Positions 16,350-25,917 of a stretch of 37,078 nucleotides of DNA are shown in pieces. The DNA comes from an uncultured Erysipelotrichaceae bacterium (GTDB lineage: Bacteria; Bacillota_I; Bacilli_A; Erysipelotrichales; Erysipelotrichaceae), in assembly GCA_902793635.1 (NCBI GenBank), contig CADBEA010000045.1, positions 1 through 37,078 on the forward strand, given 5' to 3'. Each line of letters opens with the position of its first letter. Within the stretch, counting starts at the first letter, position 1. The notes beneath the pieces were generated by a model that was not told where the DNA came from, searched no databases, and saw only the letters and a program-made list of their open reading frames with translations. The translations under genes and the position numbers were made by a program.

Positions 16350-16370
16350 ATTGCCCCGCCTTTCGGCAGG
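16350..16370 (-). other. hairpin in purF leader
   Basis: On the minus strand CCTGCC-GAAA-GGCGGG forms a 6-bp GAAA tetraloop hairpin a few bases upstream of the purF ribosome-binding site. It has no T-run, so it is not a terminator; it may affect translation or mRNA stability. Confidence 0.4.
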
Positions 16371-16399
16371 AAAAGAAATAAGAAGACCTAAGCCTTCTT
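16368..16399 (-). terminator. pnp terminator
   Basis: Minus-strand stem AAGAAGGC/GTCTTCTT (one G-U), loop TTAG, followed by ATTTCTTTT. The stem starts within the pnp stop codon. Confidence 0.75.
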
Positions 16400-18596
16400 A
16401 TTCACTCGTTTTTTTGCTGCTGAAAGTGCGGCGTTCAACTTTACCGCTGTCACCTGTGTGGCTGTTTTCCTTCTTGCTGCCGCGGAAATTGTTATTGCGC
16501 GGAGCCTTCTTCGGTTCAACATAGCCCTCCGGTTTTTCAATGCATTCCTTGGCGGAAACCTTGAGCTTGCCGGCTTCGTCAATGGAGATGACCTTGACCT
16601 TGATGGTATCGCCGACATGCAGCACATCCTGGATCTTTTCGACTCTCTCCCATGCCAGCTGGCTGACATGCAGCAGCGCGTCAGTGCCCGGGAACAGAGT
16701 TACGAACGCGAAGGATTCACGTACTTCGGCAACCTTGGCGTCGTAGATCTCACCGACCTTGGCCTCACGGATGAGGTCGCTGATGATCTGCTTTGCCTTG
16801 TTGATCATTTCTCTGTCTGTATGGTAGATCACGCACTTGCCGTCATCATCGATATCGATCTTGACGTCGTTGCATTCTTCGATGATCTTGTCGATCTGTT
16901 CGCCGCCCTTGCCGATAACAATGCGGATCTTGTCGACCGGGATCATCATCATATCCATCTTCGGAGCCCACTTGGATACTTCCGGACGCGGCTCGGAGAT
17001 TGCTGTTTCCATGTTGTCAAGGATTTCCATACGGCCTTTGCGAGCCTCGGTAACCTTGATATCCATCTGCAGAGCGGTAATACCGTTTCTTGTACCGGCG
17101 ACCTTGAAGTCCATGTCACCGTAGTGGTCTTCCATACCCTGAATATCTGTCAGGATGGAATAGGTATCACCGACAGTGATCAGACCCATGGCAACACCGG
17201 CAACCATAGCCTTGATCGGAACACCGGCTGCCATCAGAGACATTGTGCCGGCACAGATCGAAGCCTGTGAGGAAGAACCGTTGGATTCCAGTACTTCCGC
17301 GCATGTGCGGATCGCATACGGGAATTCTTCTTCACTCGGCAGAACCTGCAGCAGTGCTCTTTCACCCAGCGCACCGTGACCGATTTCACGTCTGCCCGGG
17401 GAGCCCATGCGGCCTACTTCGCCGACTGAGAACGGCGGGAAGTTGTACTGGTGCATGAATCTCTTTTCCGTAACAGTTGTCAGATCGTCAATGATCTGGG
17501 CATCGGATAACGGACCCAGTGTGGTAACGGAAAGAACCTGTGTTTCACCGCGGGTGAACATGGCGGAACCATGGGTACGCGGCATCAGGTCAACCTGGCT
17601 GTCGAGCGGACGCAGTTCGTCAAGCGCTCTTCCGTCCGGTCTGATCTTATCTTCCGAGATCAATCTTCTGACTTCGGCAGCTTCGACTTCGACACCGTAT
17701 TCATGGGCCTGCTTGACTGCCTTTTCGCGGGCTTTGTCATCTTCCCATGTCAGTTCGCCGACACCGGCTGCCATTTCAGAAATGATCTCATCGATCTTGT
17801 TGTAACGTTCCAGCTTGCCTTTGATGGAAACGGCTTCACGGATACGGTCAGCACCGTTTTCATCTACATACTGACGGACGATCGGATTGATTTCATACAG
17901 TGTGATGGCCATCTTGGACTTGGCGCATGCGGCGATGACTTCTTCCTGAATACGGCAGAGTTCCTGAATCGCTTCATGACCGATAGCCAGCGCTGTCAGC
18001 ATGTCTTCTTCCGATACTTCCTTCGCACCTGCTTCAACCATGTTGATGGCTGCTTTGGTGCCGGCGACCGTCAGGTTCAGGTCAGCCTTTTCCGACTGTT
18101 CAACAGTCGGATTGATGACATATTCACCGTCAACGCGGGCGACGATAACGCCGGCGACCGGACCGTTGAACGGAATGTCGGATACACATAATGCCAGGGA
18201 TGAGCCGAAGATCGACATCATCTCACTGGAGCAGTCCGGATCGACGGAGAAAACCGTATTGACGATCTGAACTTCGTTGCGGAAACCTTCCGCGAACAGC
18301 GGCCGGATCGGACGGTCGATCAGACGGGCCGTCAGTGTCGCATGTTCACTCGGTCTTCCTTCTCTTCTTAAAAAGCCACCCGGGATCTTACCAGCTGCGT
18401 ACATCTTTTCCTGATACAGAACAGTCAGCGGAAAGAAATCAGTATCTTTCGCTTCGTTGCTTGCTGTCGCAACGGACAGCACAGCTGTGTCTTCGTAACG
18501 GATCAGCACCGATCCGCCGGCCTGCTTGGCCATTTCGCCGTTTTCCACCGTCAGTGTGCGGCCGTGGAAATACCAGCTTCTTTTAAACTTTTCCAT
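16398..18596 (-). CDS. pnp: polyribonucleotide nucleotidyltransferase (PNPase)
   Basis: Phosphorolytic 3'-5' exoribonuclease of mRNA decay, a trimer in the cytoplasm and a degradosome member. The 732 aa contain two RNase PH domains ([14 protein letters not shown] in the second), the catalytic stretch [16 protein letters not shown] and the [14 protein letters not shown] signature. A KH domain follows, with [12 protein letters not shown] where GPGG is the common form. Then comes an S1 domain ([19 protein letters not shown]) and a basic, low-complexity tail ([16 protein letters not shown]). In Bacillus pnp follows rpsO; here the two are about 7 kb apart. The ribosome-binding site is weak (AGAGG about 14 bases upstream), which may reflect control of pnp mRNA through its 5' leader. 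Confidence 0.97.
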   Translation of the reverse strand: MEKFKRSWYFHGRTLTVENGEMAKQAGGSVLIRYEDTAVLSVATASNEAKDTDFFPLTVLYQEKMYAAGKIPGGFLRREGRPSEHATLTARLIDRPIRPLFAEGFRNEVQIVNTVFSVDPDCSSEMMSIFGSSLALCVSDIPFNGPVAGVIVARVDGEYVINPTVEQSEKADLNLTVAGTKAAINMVEAGAKEVSEEDMLTALAIGHEAIQELCRIQEEVIAACAKSKMAITLYEINPIVRQYVDENGADRIREAVSIKGKLERYNKIDEIISEMAAGVGELTWEDDKAREKAVKQAHEYGVEVEAAEVRRLISEDKIRPDGRALDELRPLDSQVDLMPRTHGSAMFTRGETQVLSVTTLGPLSDAQIIDDLTTVTEKRFMHQYNFPPFSVGEVGRMGSPGRREIGHGALGERALLQVLPSEEEFPYAIRTCAEVLESNGSSSQASICAGTMSLMAAGVPIKAMVAGVAMGLITVGDTYSILTDIQGMEDHYGDMDFKVAGTRNGITALQMDIKVTEARKGRMEILDNMETAISEPRPEVSKWAPKMDMMMIPVDKIRIVIGKGGEQIDKIIEECNDVKIDIDDDGKCVIYHTDREMINKAKQIISDLIREAKVGEIYDAKVAEVRESFAFVTLFPGTDALLHVSQLAWERVEKIQDVLHVGDTIKVKVISIDEAGKLKVSAKECIEKPEGYVEPKKAPRNNNFRGSKKENSHTGDSGKVERRTFSSKKTSE

Positions 18597-18654
18597 CTTT
18601 TCGTCTTAACCTCTAGTCTATATTTCGTCTACTCTTATATTCATTAACTGTAAT

Positions 18655-18683
18655 ATTCTATCACAACGCCTGCAGAATGAAAA
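18655..18683 (-). promoter_or_regulatory. pnp promoter
   Basis: TTTTCA (18678-18683) and TAGAAT (18655-18660) on the minus strand, 17-bp spacer; the hexamers are identical to those of the murC promoter. It leaves a leader of about 50 bases. Confidence 0.6.
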
Positions 18684-18767
18684 CAAAAGTTTAAAAGGCC
18701 TTTATCATGCGCTTTTTTGGCATTTCTCCGTCTTCATGTTTTTCCATAGGAATGCCCCTGCTGTTGT

Positions 18768-20300
18768 ATGATTATTAGGATGACCAGTAAGAAAAGAAAA
18801 CCTGCCTCCGGCCGGCAGCGGAAAAGAAGACTCCGTCCCTGGGTCAAAGTGCTTCTTGCGGCTGTATTTCTCGCCGTTCTTTTTGTGCCGGCCCGTTTTC
18901 TTGTTTCCTTTTTACTCCTTGACGGCTCACCCTACCGCAAGATCCTGAATATCCCTTCCGACCCGTCGATGCCACCGATCACCTATGACGAAGATACAGG
19001 TACCTTCCTTCAGAATGACAGTGTTCTGAAGGACTGTCCTTTGACTCTCAGTGAAGATGGTCTGCACTTCTATATCATCCGGTTGGATGAAGACGGAAAG
19101 ATCCGGCATGGCTGGTATGAAAAAGACGGCAAACGCTTTTACTATGATGAGGAAAGCGGCCGGCAGTACAGCGGTCTGAATGAAGTGGACGGTCAGCAGC
19201 TGATGTTTATGAAAAACGGCATCCTCGCCGATCAGGACTGGGTGCGTTCAGGTAAAGCATACTATTGGTATGAAAACGGTCAGCCGGCCGGCACTGACAG
19301 CAGCAAGATCCTGTTTGTCAAAGGCGAAGAAGGCTTCTACTTCCTGCAGGCTGATCAGGGCGGTGCCCGTCTGGCTGAGAGTTCTGTTGTTCTCGCTGAC
19401 GGCCGCATAGCCCGCTTTGACAGCGAAGGCCATCTGCTGAAAGAAGAAAACACTGATACACTCGTCTTCCCGCTGCCGGAAGCAAACCAGACAGCCGAAG
19501 AAACCATCTGCATGGACGCTTCCGCCTATGCTGTCGAACTGCAGGAAGAACCGATCCGCTATATATCCCACCGCGGCTATCATATCGAAGCGCCGGAGAA
19601 TTCCCTGGCGGCATATAAGGAATCCTATGCCCAGGGATATCAGTATGTGGAATGTGACATCCAGATCACCAGAGATCAGATCCCTGTTCTGCTGCACAAT
19701 CCTTCCATCAATGAAGTAGCAAGAAACGCCGACGGATCGCTTTTACCAAATGTTATGTATGTCTATGATCTGACTTACGAAGAACTGCTGAATTATGATT
19801 TCGGCATTGCTTCCTCACCTGCCTATGCCGGCATGAAAATCACCCGGCTGGATACCTTCCTCGCCTACTGCAGTTCAGTCGGTCTGCACCCTTATCTGGA
19901 ACTGAAGATGGAAACGGTCAACAGCCAGGAAGATGTTGACATGATCGTTGATATCGTCCGTCAGCAGCATATGGAAAACCGCGTCTCCTGGATCTCCTTT
20001 TCACCGGATGATCTCGCCTATGTGCTCAATGATCTGCCAACGGCGGAAACCGGCTATCTGCTCAGTACTGAAGAGACTGCCGCCATGTACATGCCGCGCA
20101 TTCTCGAGAAAAAAGCACAGGGCTATAACGTGTTTGTTGACGCCGCCCATCCGCTTGTGTCCATGGTGTCGTCCGCCTGTCAGGAAGCGGGTATACCCCT
20201 GCAGATCTGGATGGTCAACTGGCCGGATTATCTGGCCTCCATGGATCCCTATATCAGCGGCATTACCACTGACAATCTGCTGCCGCCGTATGAACGGTAA
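18768..20300 (+). CDS. membrane-anchored glycerophosphodiester phosphodiesterase with wall-binding-like repeats
   Basis: A 510-aa surface enzyme. Basic N terminus (KKRKPASGRQRKRRLR), one membrane helix (about 26-51), then a region of YG/W-rich repeats like cell-wall-binding modules (GWYEKDGKRFYYD, 115-127; AYYWYENGQPAG, 164-175). The GDPD TIM barrel covers about 264-510: catalytic HRG (268-270), metal ligands in VECD (294-297) and YLELK, and a second catalytic His at 310. That motif reads HN rather than the usual HD. It likely hydrolyses glycerophosphodiesters, or teichoic-acid or lipid-derived substrates, outside the cell. The start is uncertain: ATG at 18768 and 18780 both lack a clear ribosome-binding site. 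It is convergent with superoxide reductase. Confidence 0.85.
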   Translation: MIIRMTSKKRKPASGRQRKRRLRPWVKVLLAAVFLAVLFVPARFLVSFLLLDGSPYRKILNIPSDPSMPPITYDEDTGTFLQNDSVLKDCPLTLSEDGLHFYIIRLDEDGKIRHGWYEKDGKRFYYDEESGRQYSGLNEVDGQQLMFMKNGILADQDWVRSGKAYYWYENGQPAGTDSSKILFVKGEEGFYFLQADQGGARLAESSVVLADGRIARFDSEGHLLKEENTDTLVFPLPEANQTAEETICMDASAYAVELQEEPIRYISHRGYHIEAPENSLAAYKESYAQGYQYVECDIQITRDQIPVLLHNPSINEVARNADGSLLPNVMYVYDLTYEELLNYDFGIASSPAYAGMKITRLDTFLAYCSSVGLHPYLELKMETVNSQEDVDMIVDIVRQQHMENRVSWISFSPDDLAYVLNDLPTAETGYLLSTEETAAMYMPRILEKKAQGYNVFVDAAHPLVSMVSSACQEAGIPLQIWMVNWPDYLASMDPYISGITTDNLLPPYER

Positions 20301-20301
20301 A

Positions 20302-20336
20302 GAAAAAGCCATAGGGCATTCGCCTTATGGCTTTTC
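20302..20336. terminator. bidirectional terminator
   Basis: Long 14-bp stem AAAAGCCATAGGGC/GCCTTATGGCTTTT (one G-U), loop ATTC. The flanking A and T runs make it work in both directions, for the convergent phosphodiesterase and superoxide reductase genes. Confidence 0.9.
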
Positions 20337-20357
20337 AAAGCGGCAGATCAATTATAA

Positions 20358-20729
20358 TTATGCTTCTGTCTTCCAGAGGCCGTGCAGGTTGCAGTACTCA
20401 TAAACTGCCATAACCGGCTCTTCGGCATAGAAATCAGCAGTTGGTTTGTCGCCCGGCTTCAGGTATGCGATACGGAAACCTGTCTCGCATTCGAGAGCGA
20501 TAAACTGGATGTAATGTGCTTCCAGCATCGGATGTTCAACGCTGCCTACCGAAACGGAAATCTTGTTGCCTTCCCGGGTAACGACCGGAACGTGTTTTTC
20601 TGTTGCACCGTCGGTTGTGTTGGCAACGAGTTCCACCATCGCCTCACCGCAGCACTTTGTCGGACAAACGGAATCCTGCAGGATAACAGCGATTTTTCCG
20701 CACTCCTTGCAGCGTACAAATTTAATCAT
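20358..20729 (-). CDS. dfx: desulfoferrodoxin (two-iron superoxide reductase)
   Basis: Reduces superoxide to hydrogen peroxide without releasing oxygen; typical of anaerobes. The 123 aa hold an N-terminal desulforedoxin domain with the Fe(Cys)4 ligands C7, C10, C26 and C27 (CKEC, KCCGE). The superoxide reductase domain follows, with H46 (EKHVP, with the adjacent Glu/Lys pair), H66 (VEHPM), H72 (AHYI), C113 and H116 (CNLHGLW). All active-site ligands are present. AGGAGG precedes the start and the gene has its own promoter, so it is probably monocistronic. The electron donor (rubredoxin or similar) is not encoded here. Confidence 0.96.
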   Translation of the reverse strand: MIKFVRCKECGKIAVILQDSVCPTKCCGEAMVELVANTTDGATEKHVPVVTREGNKISVSVGSVEHPMLEAHYIQFIALECETGFRIAYLKPGDKPTADFYAEEPVMAVYEYCNLHGLWKTEA

Positions 20730-20753
20730 GATAATACATCCTCCTTCACCATT

Positions 20754-20782
20754 ATTATGATGGAATCACCGGTCTTTTTCAA
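20754..20782 (-). promoter_or_regulatory. dfx promoter
   Basis: TTGAAA (20777-20782) and CATAAT (20754-20759) on the minus strand, 17-bp spacer. An inverted repeat CACCGG/CCGGTG (20767-20772 and 20794-20799) flanks the -35 and could be an operator. Confidence 0.65.
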
Positions 20783-20820
20783 TCGATGTTTTGCCGGTGG
20801 TCCCTTCTTTGCGCGGCTGT

Positions 20821-23800
20821 TTATTCGACGCTCTTCAGGCTTTCAACCATCTGGATCTCATGCAGTTTTCCGGCCATGAAGTGATCGACAATGACACCGA
20901 ACAGCAATGTCAGCCCGACGGCGTAGAAGTAACTCAGCAGTTCAACCTGACGGCCGAACATGACATAGTCCATTTCGACCGTACGCATGATGTAATGATG
21001 CAGCCAGGTGCCGATCGGCAAGGCGGTAATCGCTCCGATCAGGGTCAGAATATTGTTTTCCTTGTAGATATATGACTCCACTTCCTTGCGGCGGAAGCCC
21101 AGCACCTTGAGGGTGGCGATTTCCCGCTGCCGTTCACTGATGTTGACATTGATCAAATTGCCCAGGACGACAAATGCCAGACTCATCGAAGCCAGAATGA
21201 TCGTCCAGACGATATAGTTCAGACCTTTGACCATCTTGCGGAAATTGTCGAGCAATATGTTGAAGAATGAGACGGAAGCCACTTCCTTCATTTTCGCCAG
21301 TTCGCTTTCCACCTTTTTCTGTGTGTCCTCATCACCGTTTACGGTGATCAGGATTGCCTGGTCTTCACAGTCTTTTTTGAAATACTGCCGGTATACATCT
21401 TCCGTGAAGAAGACATAATGCTGTACATACATTTCCGTGATGGCGCTGACGGGTACGTCAGCAAAGCTGCCGTCCGCCCCTTCCAGAGCAATTGTATCAC
21501 CGACTTTGAGATCGAGGTTCTCGGCCAGTTTCTCGGAAATGATGACGCCGTCATTGTTCAGCTCCAGCGGCTTTCTGCCGATCCTGGTACGCAGTTCATA
21601 GACGTTTTTGATATCTTCACCCCGGGCAAAGATCTCCACGTTGACCGTTTCGTCCACATTCGTATTGCCGGCAGCCTTGGCACTGTAGACAGATGCTTCG
21701 GTCAGTGCTTCCACATCTTCCCTTGCCAGCAGCCGTTTCTCAAACGCCTGCTTTTCCTCTTCACTCAGACTGTTGTCCAATGTGATGGCGCCGTTGTAGC
21801 GGTAAATATCATAGAACTGCAAATCGACAATGGCATTGATGGAATCACGGATACCGAAACCGGTCACCAGCAGAGCTCCGCAGCCGGCGACACCGGCAAC
21901 CGTCATGAAGAAGCGGCGTTTGTAGCGGAACAGATTGCGCATCGTCACCTTCCAGGTAAAACTGAGCCGGTTCCAGATCAGCGGGATCCGTTCAATCATT
22001 GTCTTGCGTCCCAGCTTCGGTGCTTTCGGACGCATCAGCTGGGCCGGCACTTCCTTCATGTCCTGACGGCAGGAATACCAGGTCGTCAACAGCATGCCTC
22101 CCAGGAAGCAGACACTCGAGAGAATGATCAGCTGCCAGGGCATCTGCAGTCTGATCTTCGGCATGATATACATCAGACCCCAGGTGCTGTAGATGACCGG
22201 CGGGAATATCAGCATGCCGGCGATGACACCGATCACTTCGCCCAGCAGTGTCGCACTGCCGGCATAGATCAGATATTTTCCGGCACACTGCAGCTGGCTG
22301 TAGCCAAGCGCCCGCAGTGTTCCGATTTCACCGCGCTGTTCGTCCACCAGTCTGGTCATTGTCGTAAGACATACCAGAGCGGCGACGAGAATGAAGAACA
22401 GCGGGAAGATATCACCGATCGCCTTCATCTGATCGACGGTGTTCTGATAGGTCGCGGTGGCATAGTGCTTCGTTCGATCAAGCACTGTCCATTCACCCGG
22501 TTTCAGATCGTCGATTTCCTTTTTGGCATCGTCCAGTTTCTTTTTCGCATCCTCGAGCTCCTGCCGGCCTTCTTCCCTGGCGTCTGCCAGTTCTTTTCGA
22601 GCATCGGCAAGATCGGACAGAGCACTGGTCAGTTCCGCTTCAGCATCAAGCAGCTGCTTGCGGGCATCATAGAGTTTGTCACGGGCCGAGGCGGTCTCCG
22701 CTTCCAGCTGTTTCCAGCCATCGGCGATTTCCGCTTCACCCGATATCAGCTTGTCTTCCGCTTCCTTCAGCTGTTTTTCACCATCAGCAATGCCGTCGAG
22801 AATCTGCTGTCGGTTGTTAACAAGATCCTGCCGCTGTTTCTGCAGCTGAACAGTCAGATCCTGCAGTTCCCTGATTTTCGCGCTGATCGCTTCTTCCAGT
22901 TCCTTTACGGTGTTTTCTTCATTCAGGCCAAGCTGATCAGCCAGTTTCTTCATATCCTCATTGCGCATCAATACTGACAGTTTTGTATCGTCAGTGATCA
23001 TCGGCTCATTGAGCATCGTATGAATGGCGTCACTTGCGGTCTGCAGCAGTTCTCTTTTTTCATTGAGCATCGCTTCCAGTTCGGCAATCGTGTTATTCTC
23101 ATCGCCGCCGAGCATTGCCGCTATGCTGTTGAGTTCTTCCGCCAGTTCACTGCCGGCTGTCTCTTTGACTTCGGCAATCGTCATGGCGCGGATTTCTTCG
23201 GGAATCATCGCTTCCGCTTTGTCCAGCATTTCAATGAAGGTGGAACTGTCATCCCCGCCCAGCAGTTCAGTGATCTCTGAAACGATCGCGGCGGTTTCTT
23301 CCGGCAGCTGTTCCTTCAGTTCGCCGATCGTCATCTGCCGCTGTTCTTCGGGAACCAGATCTATCATGTTGTTGATCAGCGTTTCCAGCGTATCGGTGTC
23401 GGCTGTATCCAGCAGAGCTGCGATCATTGTGATCGTATCGACAATGCGCTCATCGAGCACTTCTTCCGCCTCCGCCAGAGTCATAGCCTTGATGGCATCC
23501 GGTACGTTTGCCAGTATCTCTGATGCGGCATCGAGCAATGCCTGCATCTGATCAAGCCTTTCCATCAGCTGACCGACTGTATCGGTATCACTGACTTCCA
23601 GCATGTCGGTCAGTTCCTTCAGCTCCGGCGCATATTCCAGCAATACCGAGACGGGATCATCCTCATGGACAAGGATCTTGTCTTTCATTTCGGCAATGGC
23701 ATCCTGAGCCTGCTGCAGACTGTCGATTCCTTCAGCGGTCTGTTTCAGGCCATCATCGATCTGTACAAGTCCATCATCGATCTGCTTCAGAAGATCTTCG

Positions 23801-24867
23801 AGTTCCTTTTTCTTCGCCGCAAATTCCGCCTTGCCTTTTTCCAGATCCGCCCGGCCGCTGGCTGCCTGGGCAGCCGCGTCATTGAGTTTCGCCACGGCAT
23901 CGGCCGTCTCGCGGTTGAGCTGGTTCAGACCGTCGTTGTACTCCGCCCAGCCATCGGCAACATGGCTCTGACCATCGGCGATTTCCTTTTCGCCATCAGC
24001 GATCTGCTGTTCACCGTCGGCGATCTTCTCATTGAATTCCTTCAGGCCGTCTTCGTATTCCTTCAGGCCGTCGTTGTATTCCTTCAGGGCATCTTCCCTG
24101 ATGCGTGTGATCCGTTTGTCTTTCTGCGAGAGCGCCAGAGCTTCAATGGCTTCCCTGCCTTCCCCGGCGAAATCTTCATATTCCTTCGAAAACGTATAGA
24201 GCTCTTTGGCGTCTTTGAGCAGGACATTGGCTTCCAGATAGAATTCCTGATTAAACGCGGCATCCGGTACATACAGATACGTTTCGATATACTGGTTGTT
24301 CAGGGTGCTGTTTTCCTTGGTCATGTTCAGATACAGAGGCGTATCGATCGTACCGACGATTTTCACCTCATCCACCAGCAACGATTCATTCTCTGATCCT
24401 TCCGGCCAGCTGATGGAAACTGTCGAGCCGATCTGAAAGCCGGATTTCAGCGTCGTTCCCGCTTCCGCCACAGCTTCATTTTTATTCTGCGGCAGTCTTC
24501 CCTCCCGCAGAACAAAACGATTGATACGGCTGTCAGGATCAAAGGAATGGATCCTGGTGATCAGCGTCGTATTGCCGGAAGCGGCCAGACAGTCGGCGAA
24601 CCATGCGCCTTCGCAAAGTTCGACTTCGTCCAGTCTCTGTATCGCATCGATATCCGCCTGATCAAAACCATAGTTGGAGTAGACCGTGATATCCTTCATT
24701 TCCATCTCGTCATCGTAGACATCGACACTGTGTCCCATGATCGGCGATGTTGCCGAGACACCGACAAAAAAGGCAACGCCGATCGTCACGATTGCCGTCA
24801 GGGCAAAAAAACGGCTTTTCGTTGCCAGAATGAGTCTTCGTATATTGGCTGCCAGTGTCTTGGTCAT
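20821..24867 (-). CDS. giant FtsX/MacB-type ABC transporter permease with extracytoplasmic coiled coil
   Basis: A 1348-aa permease. One N-terminal membrane helix (about 20-40) and a MacB-like outer domain (about 45-230) lead into a coiled-coil region (about 255-395 and 670-790) rich in ADGE and DGLKEY repeats. Three tandem 50-residue units lie at 462-511, 512-561 and 562-611. FtsX membrane cores follow at about 818-950 and 1215-1335, with a second MacB-like outer domain between. It pairs with the ATPase gene 4 bases upstream. Such permeases act as mechanotransmitters or exporters for lipids, peptides or antimicrobials; the substrate is unknown. No sensor kinase lies beside it, unlike Bce-type exporters. 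Confidence 0.9.
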   Translation of the reverse strand: MTKTLAANIRRLILATKSRFFALTAIVTIGVAFFVGVSATSPIMGHSVDVYDDEMEMKDITVYSNYGFDQADIDAIQRLDEVELCEGAWFADCLAASGNTTLITRIHSFDPDSRINRFVLREGRLPQNKNEAVAEAGTTLKSGFQIGSTVSISWPEGSENESLLVDEVKIVGTIDTPLYLNMTKENSTLNNQYIETYLYVPDAAFNQEFYLEANVLLKDAKELYTFSKEYEDFAGEGREAIEALALSQKDKRITRIREDALKEYNDGLKEYEDGLKEFNEKIADGEQQIADGEKEIADGQSHVADGWAEYNDGLNQLNRETADAVAKLNDAAAQAASGRADLEKGKAEFAAKKKELEDLLKQIDDGLVQIDDGLKQTAEGIDSLQQAQDAIAEMKDKILVHEDDPVSVLLEYAPELKELTDMLEVSDTDTVGQLMERLDQMQALLDAASEILANVPDAIKAMTLAEAEEVLDERIVDTITMIAALLDTADTDTLETLINNMIDLVPEEQRQMTIGELKEQLPEETAAIVSEITELLGGDDSSTFIEMLDKAEAMIPEEIRAMTIAEVKETAGSELAEELNSIAAMLGGDENNTIAELEAMLNEKRELLQTASDAIHTMLNEPMITDDTKLSVLMRNEDMKKLADQLGLNEENTVKELEEAISAKIRELQDLTVQLQKQRQDLVNNRQQILDGIADGEKQLKEAEDKLISGEAEIADGWKQLEAETASARDKLYDARKQLLDAEAELTSALSDLADARKELADAREEGRQELEDAKKKLDDAKKEIDDLKPGEWTVLDRTKHYATATYQNTVDQMKAIGDIFPLFFILVAALVCLTTMTRLVDEQRGEIGTLRALGYSQLQCAGKYLIYAGSATLLGEVIGVIAGMLIFPPVIYSTWGLMYIMPKIRLQMPWQLIILSSVCFLGGMLLTTWYSCRQDMKEVPAQLMRPKAPKLGRKTMIERIPLIWNRLSFTWKVTMRNLFRYKRRFFMTVAGVAGCGALLVTGFGIRDSINAIVDLQFYDIYRYNGAITLDNSLSEEEKQAFEKRLLAREDVEALTEASVYSAKAAGNTNVDETVNVEIFARGEDIKNVYELRTRIGRKPLELNNDGVIISEKLAENLDLKVGDTIALEGADGSFADVPVSAITEMYVQHYVFFTEDVYRQYFKKDCEDQAILITVNGDEDTQKKVESELAKMKEVASVSFFNILLDNFRKMVKGLNYIVWTIILASMSLAFVVLGNLINVNISERQREIATLKVLGFRRKEVESYIYKENNILTLIGAITALPIGTWLHHYIMRTVEMDYVMFGRQVELLSYFYAVGLTLLFGVIVDHFMAGKLHEIQMVESLKSVE
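23035..23484 (-). repeat. three tandem 150-bp coding repeats in the ABC permease
   Basis: Encodes residues 462-611 as three units of exactly 50 aa, each starting MT(I/L)(A/G)E and showing an (A/E)LL-(G/D)-x-(D/A)-(D/E) core and an IPEE or VPEE end. Divergent partial copies flank both sides (about 404-461 and 628-670). The protein repeats are clear while the DNA has diverged. Confidence 0.7.
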
Positions 24868-24871
24868 GTTT

Positions 24872-25579
24872 TTACCATTCGATCGTATCGATATCCTGCG
24901 GATGCGGATTGAAGGTATCGGAAACCACCTTGCCCGACTTCATGCGGATCACCCTGTCGCCCATCGGACAGATGGCCAGGTTGTGGGTAATGATGATGAC
25001 AGTCATGCCGCGGCTGCGGCTGGTTTCCTGCAGAAGTTTGAGGATCTGTTTGCCGGTCACATAGTCGAGGGCGCCGGTCGGTTCGTCACACAACAGAAGT
25101 TTGGGATTCTTCGCAAGAGCCCTGGCAATCGCGACACGCTGCTGTTCACCGCCGGAAAGCTGGGCAGGAAAGTTGTTGAGTCTTTCACCGAGTCCCACCT
25201 GACGCAGTGTTTCCGTGGAATCCAGCGGATCGATGCAGATCTCCGTAGCCAGGTCAACATTTTCCCGGGCGGTCAGATTCTGCACGAGATTGTAAAACTG
25301 GAAAACAAAGCCGATATCGTTACGCCGGTATTCCGTCAGTTCCTTCTCACTCATACTGTCGATACGCACACCGTCGACCGTGATCTCTCCCGTTGTCGGC
25401 GAATCCATGCCGCCAAGGATATTCAGAACCGTGCTCTTGCCGGCGCCGCTGGCCCCCGCGACGATAACGATCTGACCCTTCTCCACGTCAAAATCCACTC
25501 CCGAAAGAGCGTGAATATCGACTTCACCCTGGTGGTATACCTTGGTGACATTCTGGAAGGAAATAAACGGCATATCCAT
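24872..25579 (-). CDS. ABC transporter ATP-binding protein, MacB/LolD type
   Basis: ATPase partner of the giant permease, 235 aa. Walker [10 protein letters not shown] (42-50), Q-loop VFQFYNL (92-98), signature LSGGEQQR (141-148), Walker B LLLCDEP (161-167) followed by TGALD, and H-loop IITHN (196-200) are all intact and typical of the lipoprotein/macrolide exporter ATPase group. An in-frame ATG at 25651 would extend it by 24 residues, but those codons run through the rpsO terminator, so I start at 25579 or 25573. Neither has a ribosome-binding site, and a TATAAT hexamer abuts the ATG, suggesting a leaderless mRNA. It is 4 bases from the permease gene. Confidence 0.93.
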   Translation of the reverse strand: MDMPFISFQNVTKVYHQGEVDIHALSGVDFDVEKGQIVIVAGASGAGKSTVLNILGGMDSPTTGEITVDGVRIDSMSEKELTEYRRNDIGFVFQFYNLVQNLTARENVDLATEICIDPLDSTETLRQVGLGERLNNFPAQLSGGEQQRVAIARALAKNPKLLLCDEPTGALDYVTGKQILKLLQETSRSRGMTVIIITHNLAICPMGDRVIRMKSGKVVSDTFNPHPQDIDTIEW

Positions 25580-25608
25580 ATTATACAGGTCAAAAAGATA
25601 CCGATAAA
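25580..25608 (-). promoter_or_regulatory. putative leaderless promoter of the ABC operon
   Basis: A perfect TATAAT (25580-25585, minus strand) directly touches the first ATG. The predicted transcription start falls on the A of the ATG at 25573. The -35 (TTTATC, 17-bp spacer) is poor. Confidence 0.45.
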
Positions 25609-25640
25609 GGAAAGAAAGCCGGAAGTATTTCACTCCCGGC
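25606..25640 (-). terminator. rpsO terminator
   Basis: Minus-strand 9-bp stem GCCGGGAGT/ACTTCCGGC (one G-U), loop GAAAT, then TTTCTTTCCTTT. It lies 11 bases after the rpsO stop and upstream of the ABC genes. Confidence 0.9.
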
Positions 25641-25650
25641 ATGAATTGCA

Positions 25651-25917
25651 TTACTTTCTCAGACCCAGTCTCTTGACCAGTTCACGATAACGGTTTACAT
25701 CAGTTCTCTTGAGGTATTCCATCATCTTTCTTCTGCGGCCGACCATCTTCAGAAGACCACGGTTGGAAGAATAGTCCTTCTTGTTAGCCTTCATGTGTTC
25801 AGTCAGGGCATTGATCTGCGCTGTCAGCAGAGCGACCTGAACTTCGACAGAACCCGTGTCGCCTTCGCTGCGGCCGAATTCCTTTGTGATTTCTGCAACT
25901 CTTTCTTTAGATAACAT
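25651..25917 (-). CDS. rpsO: 30S ribosomal protein S15
   Basis: Small-subunit primary binding protein that contacts the 16S rRNA central-domain three-way junction. The 88 aa carry the full S15 signature: [19 protein letters not shown] near the N terminus and [20 protein letters not shown] further on, ending in LGLRK. It has its own promoter, a structured leader of about 78 bases and a strong terminator, so it is a one-gene unit. AGAGGA is the ribosome-binding site. In Bacillus rpsO precedes pnp; here an ABC transporter follows instead. Confidence 0.98.
   Translation of the reverse strand: MLSKERVAEITKEFGRSEGDTGSVEVQVALLTAQINALTEHMKANKKDYSSNRGLLKMVGRRRKMMEYLKRTDVNRYRELVKRLGLRK

Noticed and set aside
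15013-16524. Plus-strand 503-codon open frame opposite purF
   Set aside because: Antisense to a gene with a clear PRPP loop and a good ribosome-binding site; composition is that of a shadow frame.
20767-20799. CACCGG/CCGGTG inverted repeat as terminator of the ABC permease
   Set aside because: The loop is about 21 bases and no T-run follows; it is more likely an operator, or chance around the dfx promoter.
21418-22977. Plus-strand 519-codon open frame opposite the ABC permease
   Set aside because: Antisense shadow of the repeat-rich permease gene; no start signal.
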